Source: Deinococcus sp. LM3 (lineage in GTDB: Bacteria > Deinococcota > Deinococci > Deinococcales > Deinococcaceae). Taken from it: a stretch of 64,000 nt of DNA. The position numbers and the translations under genes are program-made. This document shows positions 25,250-33,161 of the stretch, piece by piece; the first letter of the stretch is position 1, and every line of letters starts with the position of its first letter. The stretch spans positions 1,499,001 through 1,563,000 of the forward strand of contig NZ_MUFV01000001.1 of NCBI RefSeq assembly GCF_002017875.1. The letters are read 5' to 3'. Below the pieces are notes generated by a model. It ran no database searches, was not told the origin of the DNA, and worked only from the letters and a program-made list of their open reading frames with translations.

Positions 25250-25272
25250 CGCCCCACACCCGCCGCATACCC

Positions 25273-25335
25273 TTGACCGTCCCTGCATACCGCGCTATAG
25301 TTGTTGACATCACCGCCCGCAGAGGCGGATTTTTA
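25273..25335 (+). promoter_or_regulatory. Promoter-terminator mini-unit B
   Basis: TTGACC (25273-25278), 17 bp including CTGCATACCGCGC, TATAGT (25296-25301), then the hairpin CCGCC-loop-GGCGG (25314-25328) and a T-run. The predicted RNA is about 30 nt, almost only the terminator hairpin. It lies in the divergent gap between the mutase-like gene and the first RlaP-like gene, pointing toward the latter, which has its own -10 (TAGCGT) further down. Confidence 0.62.
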
Positions 25336-25407
25336 TTGCCTGTTGCGCCTGTCCTCTGCGCCGGATGGCGGATGCCCCGCCCGCCCACAACCCGCTAGCG
25401 TGCGCCC

Positions 25408-26298
25408 ATGACCCGTGACCTGCCCCCCGGTACCCGCGTGACCCTGCATGCCGCGCAGGGTGACCTGCCTCCGGGCGCGGCGGGCGTGATCGTGTCGGGA
25501 AGCGGCAGCGTGTACGACGTGCAGTTCGGGGCGCACGTGCGGGCCGTGAACCGCGTGCACCTGAAGGTCGAGCGCGCCGCCCTGGAGGCCCTGCCACCCG
25601 TGCGCGGCGACCTGCGGCCGTTCGTGCAGTACGCCTGCGTGATGGGCAGCCGCGCCTTCGGGCTGGACACCGGCGCCAGCGACACGGACCTGCGCGGGTT
25701 CTACCTGCCGCCTGCCCGCCTGACCTGGGGCCTGAGCGACCCGCCCGAGCAGCTGGAGTTCGCCTCGCTGGCCGGGCCGGGGCCGGGCACCGAGGAGGTG
25801 TACTGGGAGGCCCGCAAGTTCGTGCGGCTGGCCCTGAAAGCCAATCCGAACGTGCTGGAGGTGCTGTTCTCGCCCATGCCCGTGCAGGTCACGCCGGTCG
25901 CGCGGGCGCTGCTGGACATCCGGGGCGCGTTCCTGAGTCGCCTGATGTACGTCACGTACGGCGAGTACGTCCGCGCGCAGTTCCGCCGCCTCCAGTCGGA
26001 CCGCGAGCGGCACGGCGAGATCCGACCCAAGCACGCCATGCACCTGCTGCGCCTGCTGATCAGCGGCGCGCACGCCCTGCGGACCGGCGAGGTCATGGTG
26101 AACGTCGGCCCGCACCGCGAGAAGCTGCTGGCCGTGAAAAGCGGGCACCTGACCTGGGAGGCTGCCGGGGCGTGGCGGGAGGAACTGCACCGCGACTTCG
26201 AGCGGGCCTTCGCGGAGACCTCCCTGCCCGAACGTCCCGACCATGACGCCGCGCAGGACTGGCTGATCGGGGCGCGGCGCGCGGCCCTCGACTGGTAG
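25408..26298 (+). CDS. RlaP-type DNA-polymerase-beta-superfamily nucleotidyltransferase
   Basis: 296 residues. A small beta-rich N-terminal domain (about 1-65) is followed by the nucleotidyltransferase core MGSRAFGLDTGASDTDLRGF (about 76-95): G-S then D-x-D, the pol-beta-type metal site. EEVYWEARKFVRLALKANPNVLEVL and the later helical part fit the RlaP group, which is predicted to act in RNA repair. A leaderless -10 (TAGCGT) lies 6 nt before the ATG. A second copy of the family and a polynucleotide kinase-phosphatase follow on the same strand. Confidence 0.82.
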   Translation: MTRDLPPGTRVTLHAAQGDLPPGAAGVIVSGSGSVYDVQFGAHVRAVNRVHLKVERAALEALPPVRGDLRPFVQYACVMGSRAFGLDTGASDTDLRGFYLPPARLTWGLSDPPEQLEFASLAGPGPGTEEVYWEARKFVRLALKANPNVLEVLFSPMPVQVTPVARALLDIRGAFLSRLMYVTYGEYVRAQFRRLQSDRERHGEIRPKHAMHLLRLLISGAHALRTGEVMVNVGPHREKLLAVKSGHLTWEAAGAWREELHRDFERAFAETSLPERPDHDAAQDWLIGARRAALDW

Positions 26299-26414
26299 TG
26301 CAGGACTGGCAGCGCAGGACGGGTGGCACACCCCGGCACACCTGGGCCAGGAGGCCTACGCCCCCGCCGCAGATGGCGGATGCCGCGCCGCCCGCGCATG
26401 CGGGACAGTGAAGC

Positions 26415-27185
26415 ATGGACCCCGTGACCTTCCCGCCGCAGCTTTCTGCCGCCGTTCAGGCGCATCCCTTCCCGCTGGTGTTCGCCACGGTCAGTGGCGC
26501 GCACCTGTACGGCTTTCCCAGTCCGGACAGTGACTGGGACCTGCGGGGCGTGCACGTGCTGCCGCTGCGGCAGGTGCTGGGTCTGGAGGACGTGCCGGAG
26601 ACGTACTCGCTGGAGCGCGACGATGGGGTGGTGGAACTTGATCTGGTGTCGCATGACATCCGGAAGTTCGCGCGGCTGCTGCTGACCCGTAACGGGTACG
26701 TGCTGGAGCAGTTGCTGTCGCCGCTGGTGGTGCACTCGACGCCCCTGCACGCGGAACTGATCGCGCTGGCCCCCGGCGTGCTGACGCGCTGGCACGCGCA
26801 CCACTACCTGGGGTTCACGGCGAACCAGTGGCAGTTGCTGGCAAAGGAACCCGTGCCGCGCGTGAAGCCGCTGCTGTACGCCTTCCGCACGGTCCTGACG
26901 GGCCTGCACCTGATGCGCGCGGGCGTGATCGAGGCGAACCTGGAGGTACTGAACGCCGACGCGCGCCTGCCGTTCCTGACCGACCTGATCGCCCTGAAAC
27001 GCGGCGGGCGCGAGGCCGAGCCTCTGCCGGAACCGCTGGACGTGTACCGCGCCGAGCACGCGCGGCTGGTGCAGGCGCTGGAGGCCGCGCGGGAAACGAC
27101 CCACCTGCCCGGCGCCGTGCCGGAGGACGTGCGCCGCGCCGTGAGCGAACTGGTGGTGCGTGCGCGGCTGGGCCACCCTGTCTGA
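26415..27185 (+). CDS. Second RlaP-type nucleotidyltransferase
   Basis: 256 residues, paralogous in layout to the preceding gene but without the N-terminal beta domain. The catalytic loop VSGAHLYGFPSPDSDWDLRG (about 25-44) holds G-x-x-x-x-G and D-x-D. DLVSHDIRKFARLLLTRNGYVLEQL and KPLLYAFRTVLTGLHLMRAG follow. Its stop codon TGA (27183-27185) is the left boundary of a MITE-like repeat. The two paralogues differ enough to suggest separate substrates or a heteromeric pair. Confidence 0.82.
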   Translation: MDPVTFPPQLSAAVQAHPFPLVFATVSGAHLYGFPSPDSDWDLRGVHVLPLRQVLGLEDVPETYSLERDDGVVELDLVSHDIRKFARLLLTRNGYVLEQLLSPLVVHSTPLHAELIALAPGVLTRWHAHHYLGFTANQWQLLAKEPVPRVKPLLYAFRTVLTGLHLMRAGVIEANLEVLNADARLPFLTDLIALKRGGREAEPLPEPLDVYRAEHARLVQALEAARETTHLPGAVPEDVRRAVSELVVRARLGHPV

Positions 27186-27316
27186 TACGGATTCCGTCTG
27201 TTTCGTTAACAACCCGGAACAACGCCGGGTTGCTAACTCCACGCCCGGAACCCGTTTCTCTCCTGCTCGCTCTGCTCGGATCGAATGGTTCGCAAACCAT
27301 TCGATCGGAGTCCATA
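27186..27316. repeat. MITE-like palindromic repeat, copy 2
   Basis: 131 bp between direct TGA triplets (27183-27185, the stop of the upstream gene, and 27317-27319). Ends are TACGGATTCCG and CGGAGTCCATA. Internal stem-loops are CAACCCGG...CCGGGTTG and CGAATGG...CCATTCG. Confidence 0.88.
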
Positions 27317-27352
27317 TGACCTTCCGGCATGGCGTGTGCGAGGATACGGGGC

Positions 27353-28594
27353 GTGTCCGCCGAGCCCGCCCTGACCGAACTGACGGTTCCCGCCCTGTCC
27401 CTGGTCGTGCTGATCGGCGCGCACGGCGCGGGCAAAAGCACCTTCGCCGCGCGGCACTTCGCGCCGGAGGAGGTGTTCGCGCAGGCAGACTACCCGGACA
27501 TTCCGTCATTGCTGGCGGCAGCGGGGGAGAGGCTGGCGGCGGGGCGGCTGGCGGTGCTGGACGGTCTGTTCGTGCGCCCGGTGGACCGCGTGCCCGTGAC
27601 GGCGCTGGCCCGCGCGCACGACGTGAAGCCCGTGCCGGTGGTGCTGGACCTGCCGCGCGCCGTGCTGGAGGCCCGCACCGCCGCCCCGGCGGACGTGGTG
27701 GCGGCGCAGGTGGCCGAGTTGCGCCGCACCCGCCGGGGCCTGCACGCCGAGGGCTTCCGGAACGAGCAGGTGCTGTTCAGTGATGAGCAGGCGCGCACGT
27801 TGCCGCTGCGGCGCACGCTGCTGCGCGGGGACCGCCGCGACCTGACCGGCCCCTTCGACGTGATCGGTGACGTGCACGGCTGCCTGCCGGAACTGCACGA
27901 TCTGCTGCGCGACCTGGGGTACGACCTGAGCGGCGGGGGCGCGCGGCACCCGCGGGGGCGCACGGCGGTGTTCGTGGGGGATCTCGTGGACCGCGGGCCG
28001 GACAGCCTGGGCGTCCTGAAGCTCGTCATGGGCATGGTCGCGGACGGCGCGGCGCTGTGCGTGCCCGGCAATCACGACGAGAAACTCTGCCGCGCGCTGG
28101 CCGGGAAGGCCGTGAAAGCCATGCACGGCCTGGACGTCACCCTGGCGCAACTGGAACAGGCCGGCCCGGACGTACAGGCGCAGGTTCGCACCTTCATCGA
28201 CGCGCTGCCCACGCAACTGGTCCTGGACGGTGGCGCGTTGATCGTCGCGCACGCCGGGCTGCCCGCCCACTACCACGGGCGTGGCGGCGGTCGCGTGCGC
28301 AGTTTCGCGCTGTACGGCGACGTGAACGGCCAGCGGGACGAACTGGGCCTCCCCATCCGCCGCGACTGGGCCGCCGATTACCACGGCGCGGCGCTGGTCG
28401 TGTACGGCCACACCCCGCACGCCGCGCCCCGCTGGAAGGGCCACACCGTGAACGTGGACACCGGCTGCGCGTTTGGCGGCCACCTGAGCGCCCTGCGGTA
28501 CCCGGAACGCACCACCCTCAGCGTGCCGGCCCGCGCCGTGTACGCCCCCCCACCCCGCCCCCTGCCCGTCCCGGAAGGGGAGAGTGGATCGTAG
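27353..28594 (+). CDS. Polynucleotide kinase-phosphatase (Pnkp-like, without ligase domain)
   Basis: 413 residues from a GTG at 27353 with AGGA upstream; an ATG at 27329 lacks a ribosome site. The P-loop kinase domain comes first (IGAHGAGKST, residues 21-30; residues to about 165). It is followed by a calcineurin-type phosphoesterase with GDVHG (near 172), GDLVDRGPDS (near 208), GNHDEK (near 238), AHAGLP and GHTPHAAP (near 351), a full set of metal ligands. Bacterial Pnkp end-healing enzymes have this kinase-phosphatase order plus a ligase domain, which is absent here. With the two RlaP genes it forms a likely nucleic-acid end-repair set. Confidence 0.85.
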   Translation: MSAEPALTELTVPALSLVVLIGAHGAGKSTFAARHFAPEEVFAQADYPDIPSLLAAAGERLAAGRLAVLDGLFVRPVDRVPVTALARAHDVKPVPVVLDLPRAVLEARTAAPADVVAAQVAELRRTRRGLHAEGFRNEQVLFSDEQARTLPLRRTLLRGDRRDLTGPFDVIGDVHGCLPELHDLLRDLGYDLSGGGARHPRGRTAVFVGDLVDRGPDSLGVLKLVMGMVADGAALCVPGNHDEKLCRALAGKAVKAMHGLDVTLAQLEQAGPDVQAQVRTFIDALPTQLVLDGGALIVAHAGLPAHYHGRGGGRVRSFALYGDVNGQRDELGLPIRRDWAADYHGAALVVYGHTPHAAPRWKGHTVNVDTGCAFGGHLSALRYPERTTLSVPARAVYAPPPRPLPVPEGESGS

Positions 28595-28651
28595 AAAGTG
28601 GGTGGTGCGTGGCCCTTGACAGCGCCAGAGGCATCGCGCACACGCTGTTAA

Positions 28652-28784
28652 CCATCCACCATCCACCATCCACCATCCACCATCCACCATCCACCATCCA
28701 CCATCCACCATCCACCATCCACCATCCACCATCCACCATCCACCATCCACCATCCACCATCCACCATCCACCATCCGCCATCCG
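28652..28784. repeat. Heptanucleotide tandem array (CCATCCA)
   Basis: Seventeen perfect tandem copies of CCATCCA (28652-28770), then two CCATCCG variants. It fills the gap between the convergent kinase-phosphatase and corA stops. The seven-base unit, read in all frames without stops, produces a spurious WWMVDGG-type open frame. Copy number is likely to vary between strains. Confidence 0.95.
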
Positions 28785-28789
28785 CCGCC

Positions 28790-29707
28790 TTACCACCAGC
28801 CGCGCCGTTTGAAGTACGCGGCGAGCAGGCCGCCGATCAGCAGGAAGCTCGCCCAGGCCAGCGCGTATCCGTAGGGGCTTTTCAGTTCCGGCATGAATTC
28901 GAAGTTCATGCCCCACACGCCTGCCAGGAACGTCAGGGGCAGGAAGATCACGCTGACGGCCGTGAGGGTCCGCATGACCTCGTTCATGCGCTGGCTCTGG
29001 AGGTTCAGGTGCAGGTCCAGCAGGCTGGTCAGCAGGTCCCGCAGTCCGTCGAGGCGGCCGGCGGCGCGCGTGAACGAGTCCTGCACGTCGCGGTAGCGCA
29101 CCAGGTCGGCGGGCGTGCAGTTGGCGTGGCGGCCCATCAGGGCGGTCGCCTCGCGGGCGTCGGTGGCGAGGCGGCGGGCCTGCCCGATGCGGTGCTTGAG
29201 TTCGAACACGTCCGGCACCGGGTTCTGCCGGTGGTTCTGGAACACGCGTTCCTCCAGGTCGTCCGCCTGTTCTTCCAGGGCGTCGGCCGCCGCGAAGAAG
29301 GTGTCGGCGGCGTGGTCGAGCAGTTCGTACGTGACCTCCTGCGGGTTGTTCACGCTGTCGCGGCCGGTCAGGGGCCACACGGCGTTCAGGGCGCGCGTGC
29401 CGCCGCTGCTGACGGTCAGCACGGCGTCCGGGAACGTGAAGACGCTCAGGCGTTCCGTGAACTCGTCGGCCTGTTCGGGCCGCGCGAAGGACCGCACCGT
29501 GATGAACGAGTGCTCCGGGTACACCTCGGCGCGGCTCCAGTGGCCCTGCTCCAGGGCGTCCTCGACGGCCAGGGGGTTGAGGCTGAAGGTGCGTTGCAGG
29601 CTGGCGAGTTCCTCGGGCGCGAGGTTCTGCGCGTCCACCCACACGCCGCTTCCCTGCCCCTGCCAGGGCTGGTCCTCGCCGCTGCCCAGCTGTTTGACGC
29701 GAATCAT
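28790..29707 (-). CDS. corA: CorA-family magnesium/divalent metal transporter
   Basis: Inner-membrane channel for Mg2+ or similar ions. 305 residues from the ATG at 29707, which has a -10-like CATGCT 7 nt upstream; an ATG four codons earlier (29719) is the alternative. A large soluble N-terminal domain ends in a long helix (ADALEEQADDLEERVFQNHR and on). Two C-terminal membrane helices follow, the first ending in the signature GMNFEF (about 269-274), then a basic tail KRRGWW. Nothing in the GMN loop distinguishes Mg from other ions. Confidence 0.93.
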   Translation of the reverse strand: MIRVKQLGSGEDQPWQGQGSGVWVDAQNLAPEELASLQRTFSLNPLAVEDALEQGHWSRAEVYPEHSFITVRSFARPEQADEFTERLSVFTFPDAVLTVSSGGTRALNAVWPLTGRDSVNNPQEVTYELLDHAADTFFAAADALEEQADDLEERVFQNHRQNPVPDVFELKHRIGQARRLATDAREATALMGRHANCTPADLVRYRDVQDSFTRAAGRLDGLRDLLTSLLDLHLNLQSQRMNEVMRTLTAVSVIFLPLTFLAGVWGMNFEFMPELKSPYGYALAWASFLLIGGLLAAYFKRRGWW

Positions 29708-29759
29708 GCCGCCCAGCATGGCAGACGCGGCGCGCCGGGGGCGGCGTGACCCGCTGCTC

Positions 29760-29789
29760 TATGCTGCCTGGATGAGGCTGCGGGCATGA
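29760..29789 (+). promoter_or_regulatory. Leaderless promoter and five-codon mini-ORF before crcB
   Basis: TATGCT (29760-29765), 6 nt, then ATG AGG CTG CGG GCA TGA (29772-29789). The stop overlaps the crcB ATG at 29786. GAGG within the mini-ORF lies 8 nt before the crcB start. The arrangement is the same as before the mutase-like gene at 25223. Confidence 0.38.
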
Positions 29790-30160
29790 GTGCGTGGGTG
29801 TGGGTGATGGCCGGTGGGGCGCTGGGCGCCGCCGCGCGCTACGGTGCCGGGCTGGCGCTGGGGCCGCTGCTGAACCGGGGCGGGTTTCCGGTGACGGTGC
29901 TGCTGATCAACGTGCTCGGCTCGTTCCTGCTGGGCCTGACCCTGACCCTGGTGGGCCGGGGCATCTGGCCGGACGCGGCGCGACTGGCGTTCGGGACCGG
30001 GGTGCTGGGCGCGTTCACGACCTTCTCCACCTTCAGCGTGGACCTCGACACCCTGCTGGCACGCGGGCAGGGCGCAGCGGCGCTGGCCTACGCGCTGCTC
30101 AGCGTGACGCTGGGCCTGCTGGCCGCCGTCGCGGGGCGCGTGCTGGGGGGCCGTCTGTGA
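29786..30160 (+). CDS. crcB: Fluoride ion channel CrcB/FluC
   Basis: 124-residue, four-helix membrane protein exporting fluoride as a dimer. Marks are the GGALGAAARYG start, TVLLINVLGSFLLGL (the N-x-x-G-S motif) and GVLGAFTTFSTFSVDL (the phenylalanine-lined track, about 71-86). No fluoride riboswitch was seen upstream. The stop overlaps the xseA start (GTGA). Confidence 0.94.
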   Translation: MSAWVWVMAGGALGAAARYGAGLALGPLLNRGGFPVTVLLINVLGSFLLGLTLTLVGRGIWPDAARLAFGTGVLGAFTTFSTFSVDLDTLLARGQGAAALAYALLSVTLGLLAAVAGRVLGGRL

Positions 30161-31359
30161 CGCGCCGCAAGAAGACCGAGCCGGCCCGGCCGCCCGAGCA
30201 GTTCCTGGAACTGTCGGAGTTGCTGGCGTACGTGGGGCAGGTCATCGCGCGCGGCGTGCCCGGCGCGGTGTGGGTGCGGGCCGAGGTGGCCAGCGTCACG
30301 GACCGCCGCCACCTGTACCTGGATCTCGTGCAGGCGGGCGAGGACGGCGAGGTCGCCAAGTGCCGCGCGACCGTGTGGGCGCGGGAACGCTTCAGTCTGG
30401 AAGGCAAGTTCCGCCGGGCGACGGGCGGGACCCTCACGGCGGGCCTGAAGGTCCTGCTGTTCTGCGAGGCGACCTTCCACGAGCAGTACGGTTTCTCGCT
30501 GAACGTGCTGGACATCGCGCCGGAATTCACGCTGGGCGACGCCGCGCTGCGCCTGGACGCCCTGCGGGAGACGCTGGTGCGCGAGGGCGTGTACGGCCTG
30601 AACCGCCTGCACGCCGCGCCCACCGATTTCGACCGTTTCGCCGTGATCGCCCCGGTCGGCGCGGCGGGCCTGGGGGACTTCCGGCGCGAGATCGACCCGC
30701 TCCAGAGTGCCGGGGTGCTGCGCCCCGTCTACCTGGAGGCGACCTTCCAGGGCCGCGACGCCGCGCCCAGCCTGCTGCGCGCCGTGCAGGCGGCCGCCGA
30801 CCTGCACGCGCAGGAGCCGCTGGACGCCCTGGTCGTCCTCCGGGGTGGCGGGGCCGTCACGGACCTCGCGTGGCTGAACGACCTGCCGTTCGCGCGCGCC
30901 CTGGCGACCTTTCCCGCGCCGGTCATCACGGGCCTCGGGCACGCGCGGGACGACACCCTGCCCGACGAGGTCGCGCACACCCGCACCGACACGCCCAGCA
31001 AGGCCGCGGCCCTGATCGTCCGCACCGCCGCGCAGGCCGCCGCGCAGGCGCAGGAGGACACCCGCGCTGTCCGCGCCCACGCCGCGCAGATTCTCGTGGA
31101 CGCCGACGCGGGCGCGCAGTGGGCGCTGGACCGCGCCCGCACCGCCGCCACACGGCACGTGGACCGCGCCGCGCAGGACGTGGACGCCCTGATGCGTCAG
31201 GCGCTCGGCCTCACCCCGCAGCGCACCCTGGCACGCGGGTACGCCCTCGTGCGCGGCGCAGACGGGCAGCCCGTCACCCGCGCCGCGCAGGTCCGCGCCG
31301 GGGACACCCTCACGCTGGAATGGACGGACGGCACCGTGCCGGTCACGGCAGACGGGTGA
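30157..31359 (+). CDS. xseA: Exodeoxyribonuclease VII large subunit
   Basis: Catalytic subunit that degrades single-stranded DNA into acid-soluble oligonucleotides. 400 residues from a GTG overlapping the crcB stop. The N-terminal OB fold is at about 15-110 (VWVRAEVASVTDRRHLYLDL). The catalytic core contains VLRGGGAVTDLAWLND (about 226-241) and GHARDDTLPDEVAHTRTDTP (about 260-279). The C-terminal helices are shorter than in the E. coli protein. No xseB is beside it. Confidence 0.94.
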   Translation: MTRRKKTEPARPPEQFLELSELLAYVGQVIARGVPGAVWVRAEVASVTDRRHLYLDLVQAGEDGEVAKCRATVWARERFSLEGKFRRATGGTLTAGLKVLLFCEATFHEQYGFSLNVLDIAPEFTLGDAALRLDALRETLVREGVYGLNRLHAAPTDFDRFAVIAPVGAAGLGDFRREIDPLQSAGVLRPVYLEATFQGRDAAPSLLRAVQAAADLHAQEPLDALVVLRGGGAVTDLAWLNDLPFARALATFPAPVITGLGHARDDTLPDEVAHTRTDTPSKAAALIVRTAAQAAAQAQEDTRAVRAHAAQILVDADAGAQWALDRARTAATRHVDRAAQDVDALMRQALGLTPQRTLARGYALVRGADGQPVTRAAQVRAGDTLTLEWTDGTVPVTADG

Positions 31360-31398
31360 GGCCGGGCTGAGCCGACAATCCCGCCGGACCCAACGAAA

Positions 31399-31422
31399 CA
31401 TCCCTGCTGGGCGGCAGGGATG
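31399..31422 (-). terminator. Hairpin downstream of the lipoprotein gene
   Basis: CATCCCTGC (31399-31407) pairs perfectly with GCAGGGATG (31414-31422). On the minus strand it is followed by TTTCGTT. It lies between the convergent xseA and lipoprotein genes. Confidence 0.6.
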
Positions 31423-31439
31423 ATGGGCGCTGAGGGCAG

Positions 31440-31922
31440 TTACTTGCGGGTGATCACGCACTCGCCAGACAGGCTCTTGAACGTCTTGAACAGCTGTCCC
31501 TCGGGAACACCTGCCATCCGCTTGGTGAAGTCACGGAAGGCCTGAAGGTTCCCCTGAACGAGGAATCCCTCGGCAGTCCTCCAGCCAGGACCATCCGTCT
31601 GCGCGAAGCAGGCCGTGTAGATCTGCTTGTCGAGGTCGTCGTTTTCCTGGGTGTCGGTGGTGTACAGGATGTCCTGCTCACGGTTGATCTTGAGGCTGGC
31701 GCTGCGGCTCGAAGTGCCGTTGGCGAGGTAATTCCATTCATCGTCCTGACTGTCCCACTGCCCGTCGTTGCGGAGCGTATAGGTGTGGGCCACTGCCTTC
31801 TTGTCGGTGGTCGTCCCGGTCATTTCGAACACATCCCCTGCCTTGAAAGGGGCCTGGGCGGGCGTGACGGAGCACGCGGCGAGCAGGAAAACGGGTAGGG
31901 GTAGCAGGAGTACTTTCTTCAT
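31440..31922 (-). CDS. Predicted lipoprotein, 160 aa
   Basis: The signal peptide ends in a lipobox (LLAAC, Cys at residue 17), so the mature protein is lipid-anchored. The rest is a small soluble domain with two further Cys (YTACFAQ, near 118, and GECVITR at the end) that could form a disulfide. TAGATT lies 7 nt before the start, the leaderless -10 layout. No family is recognised. Confidence 0.8.
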   Translation of the reverse strand: MKKVLLLPLPVFLLAACSVTPAQAPFKAGDVFEMTGTTTDKKAVAHTYTLRNDGQWDSQDDEWNYLANGTSSRSASLKINREQDILYTTDTQENDDLDKQIYTACFAQTDGPGWRTAEGFLVQGNLQAFRDFTKRMAGVPEGQLFKTFKSLSGECVITRK

Positions 31923-31976
31923 CTCTCTTAATCTAGACTCATACGTTTTTCAGTACATGCACATTTGTGCCTAGTG

Positions 31977-32837
31977 CTAGCCGGTTGCCACTGGCCGCGT
32001 GTCGTCGCTGATCCAGTCGCTCCACGATCCGGCGTACAGGCGGTTGTCCGGGCCGAGCGGCACGCCGGCCAGTTCGCGGGCCAGCAGGTTCGGTGTGGCG
32101 CTCACGCCGCTGCCGCAGTACGTGATGGTGGGGGCGGCCCCGGCGTTCAGGTGCACGCCCAGCACCTCGGGGCTGCGCCAGTGGCCCGCGCCGTCCAGTA
32201 CGCCGCTCCAGTCGCGGTTCACGGCGCCGGGGATGTGCCCGGCCTTCCGGTCGATGGGTTCCACCTCGCCCCGGTAGCGGGCCGGGGCGCGCGAGTCGAT
32301 CAGCACCGTGCCCGGCGCGCGGTCCTGCACGTCCTGCGCGGTGGCCACCATGTCGGGCTGCACGCGCGGCGTGAAGGTCGTGGGCGCGTGGGTGGCGTCG
32401 TCGGTACTCACCGCGCCGCCCGCCGCCTGCCATGCGGGCCAGCCGCCGTCCAGCACGAACACCTGCGTGTGCCCCAGCCAGCGCAGCAGCCACCACGCCC
32501 GCGCCGCGTAGAAGCCCTGCCCGGTACTGGGGTCGTCGTAGCACACGACCACGCTGTCGTTCCCGATGCCCACGCGGCCCAGCCACCCGGCCAGCGCCGC
32601 CGGGTCCGGGAGTGGGTGCCGTCCGCCCGCGCCGCCGGGCTGCACGGGGCCGCTCAGGTCCGTTTCCAGGTCCGCGTAGGCGGCGCCCGGAACGTGCCCG
32701 GCCAGGAACGCGACGCGGCCCACCAGCGGGTCGCTCAGGGCGTACCGGCAGTCCAGCACGCGCACGTCTGCGTCCTGCGCGTGGTCCAGCAGCCACGCGG
32801 CGGTCTTCAGAGGGTGCTTCGGTGGAGGGGGGGTCAT
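31977..32837 (-). CDS. sseA: Thiosulfate/3-mercaptopyruvate sulfurtransferase (two rhodanese domains)
   Basis: Transfers sulfane sulfur to cyanide or thiol acceptors. 286 residues with a non-catalytic N-terminal rhodanese domain (VRVLDCRYALSDP, then GHVPGAAYADL) and a catalytic C-terminal one (VLIDSRAPARYRGE, GHIPGAVN) ending in the active-site loop YCGSGVSATP (Cys near residue 239). The CGSGVSA-type loop points to a mercaptopyruvate or thiosulfate enzyme. TAGCCT lies 7 nt before the ATG, so it has its own leaderless promoter, independent of the mini-unit just upstream. Confidence 0.92.
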   Translation of the reverse strand: MTPPPPKHPLKTAAWLLDHAQDADVRVLDCRYALSDPLVGRVAFLAGHVPGAAYADLETDLSGPVQPGGAGGRHPLPDPAALAGWLGRVGIGNDSVVVCYDDPSTGQGFYAARAWWLLRWLGHTQVFVLDGGWPAWQAAGGAVSTDDATHAPTTFTPRVQPDMVATAQDVQDRAPGTVLIDSRAPARYRGEVEPIDRKAGHIPGAVNRDWSGVLDGAGHWRSPEVLGVHLNAGAAPTITYCGSGVSATPNLLARELAGVPLGPDNRLYAGSWSDWISDDTRPVATG

Positions 32838-32871
32838 GCGTCACAGGCTACAACCGCGCGGCGACCAAAAC

Positions 32872-32932
32872 AAAAAACCCGCCACTCGGGCGGTTATTCC
32901 TAGAAGATAGCGCGGAATGCACGGGCTGTCAA
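32872..32932 (-). promoter_or_regulatory. Promoter-terminator mini-unit C
   Basis: Minus strand: TTGACA (32927-32932), 17 bp including GTGCATTCCGCGC, TATCTT (32904-32909), then CCGCC-loop-GGCGG and a run of T. The predicted RNA is ~30 nt. It lies in the sseA/der divergent gap. The rest of the gap (32933-33161) holds a TATACT at 33056-33061 that may serve der. Confidence 0.62.
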
Positions 32933-33161
32933 ACCCATGCAGAGCACCGGGAAAAAGCCGTCTGAAACGCATCTGGGTACGTCGGAAGGCCTCCGGCTCC
33001 ATGCACCCCCCCCGTAAATCGTGACGCGCCGTCTGGGAGAAAGGCCGCCAGTCTGTATACTGGAAAGTCTGTGGTCCGGGCCGCCCAGTGGGGGCGGCGG
33101 ACAATCGGCGGAACCCCCCAGACGCCCGGGGCGGAACCGACACCGTGCAAGGAGCGTCCAC

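Noticed and set aside
27506..28774. Long minus-strand open frame with a WWMVDGG repeat
   Set aside because: It is antisense to the kinase-phosphatase and reads the heptamer array, which has no stops in any frame; there is no family motif or start signal.
28652..28784. CRISPR array
   Set aside because: The seven-base units have no spacers between them; it is a simple tandem repeat.
29708..29785. Fluoride riboswitch before crcB
   Set aside because: The gap is under 80 bp and shows a leaderless promoter with a mini-ORF, without the pseudoknot pattern of that riboswitch.
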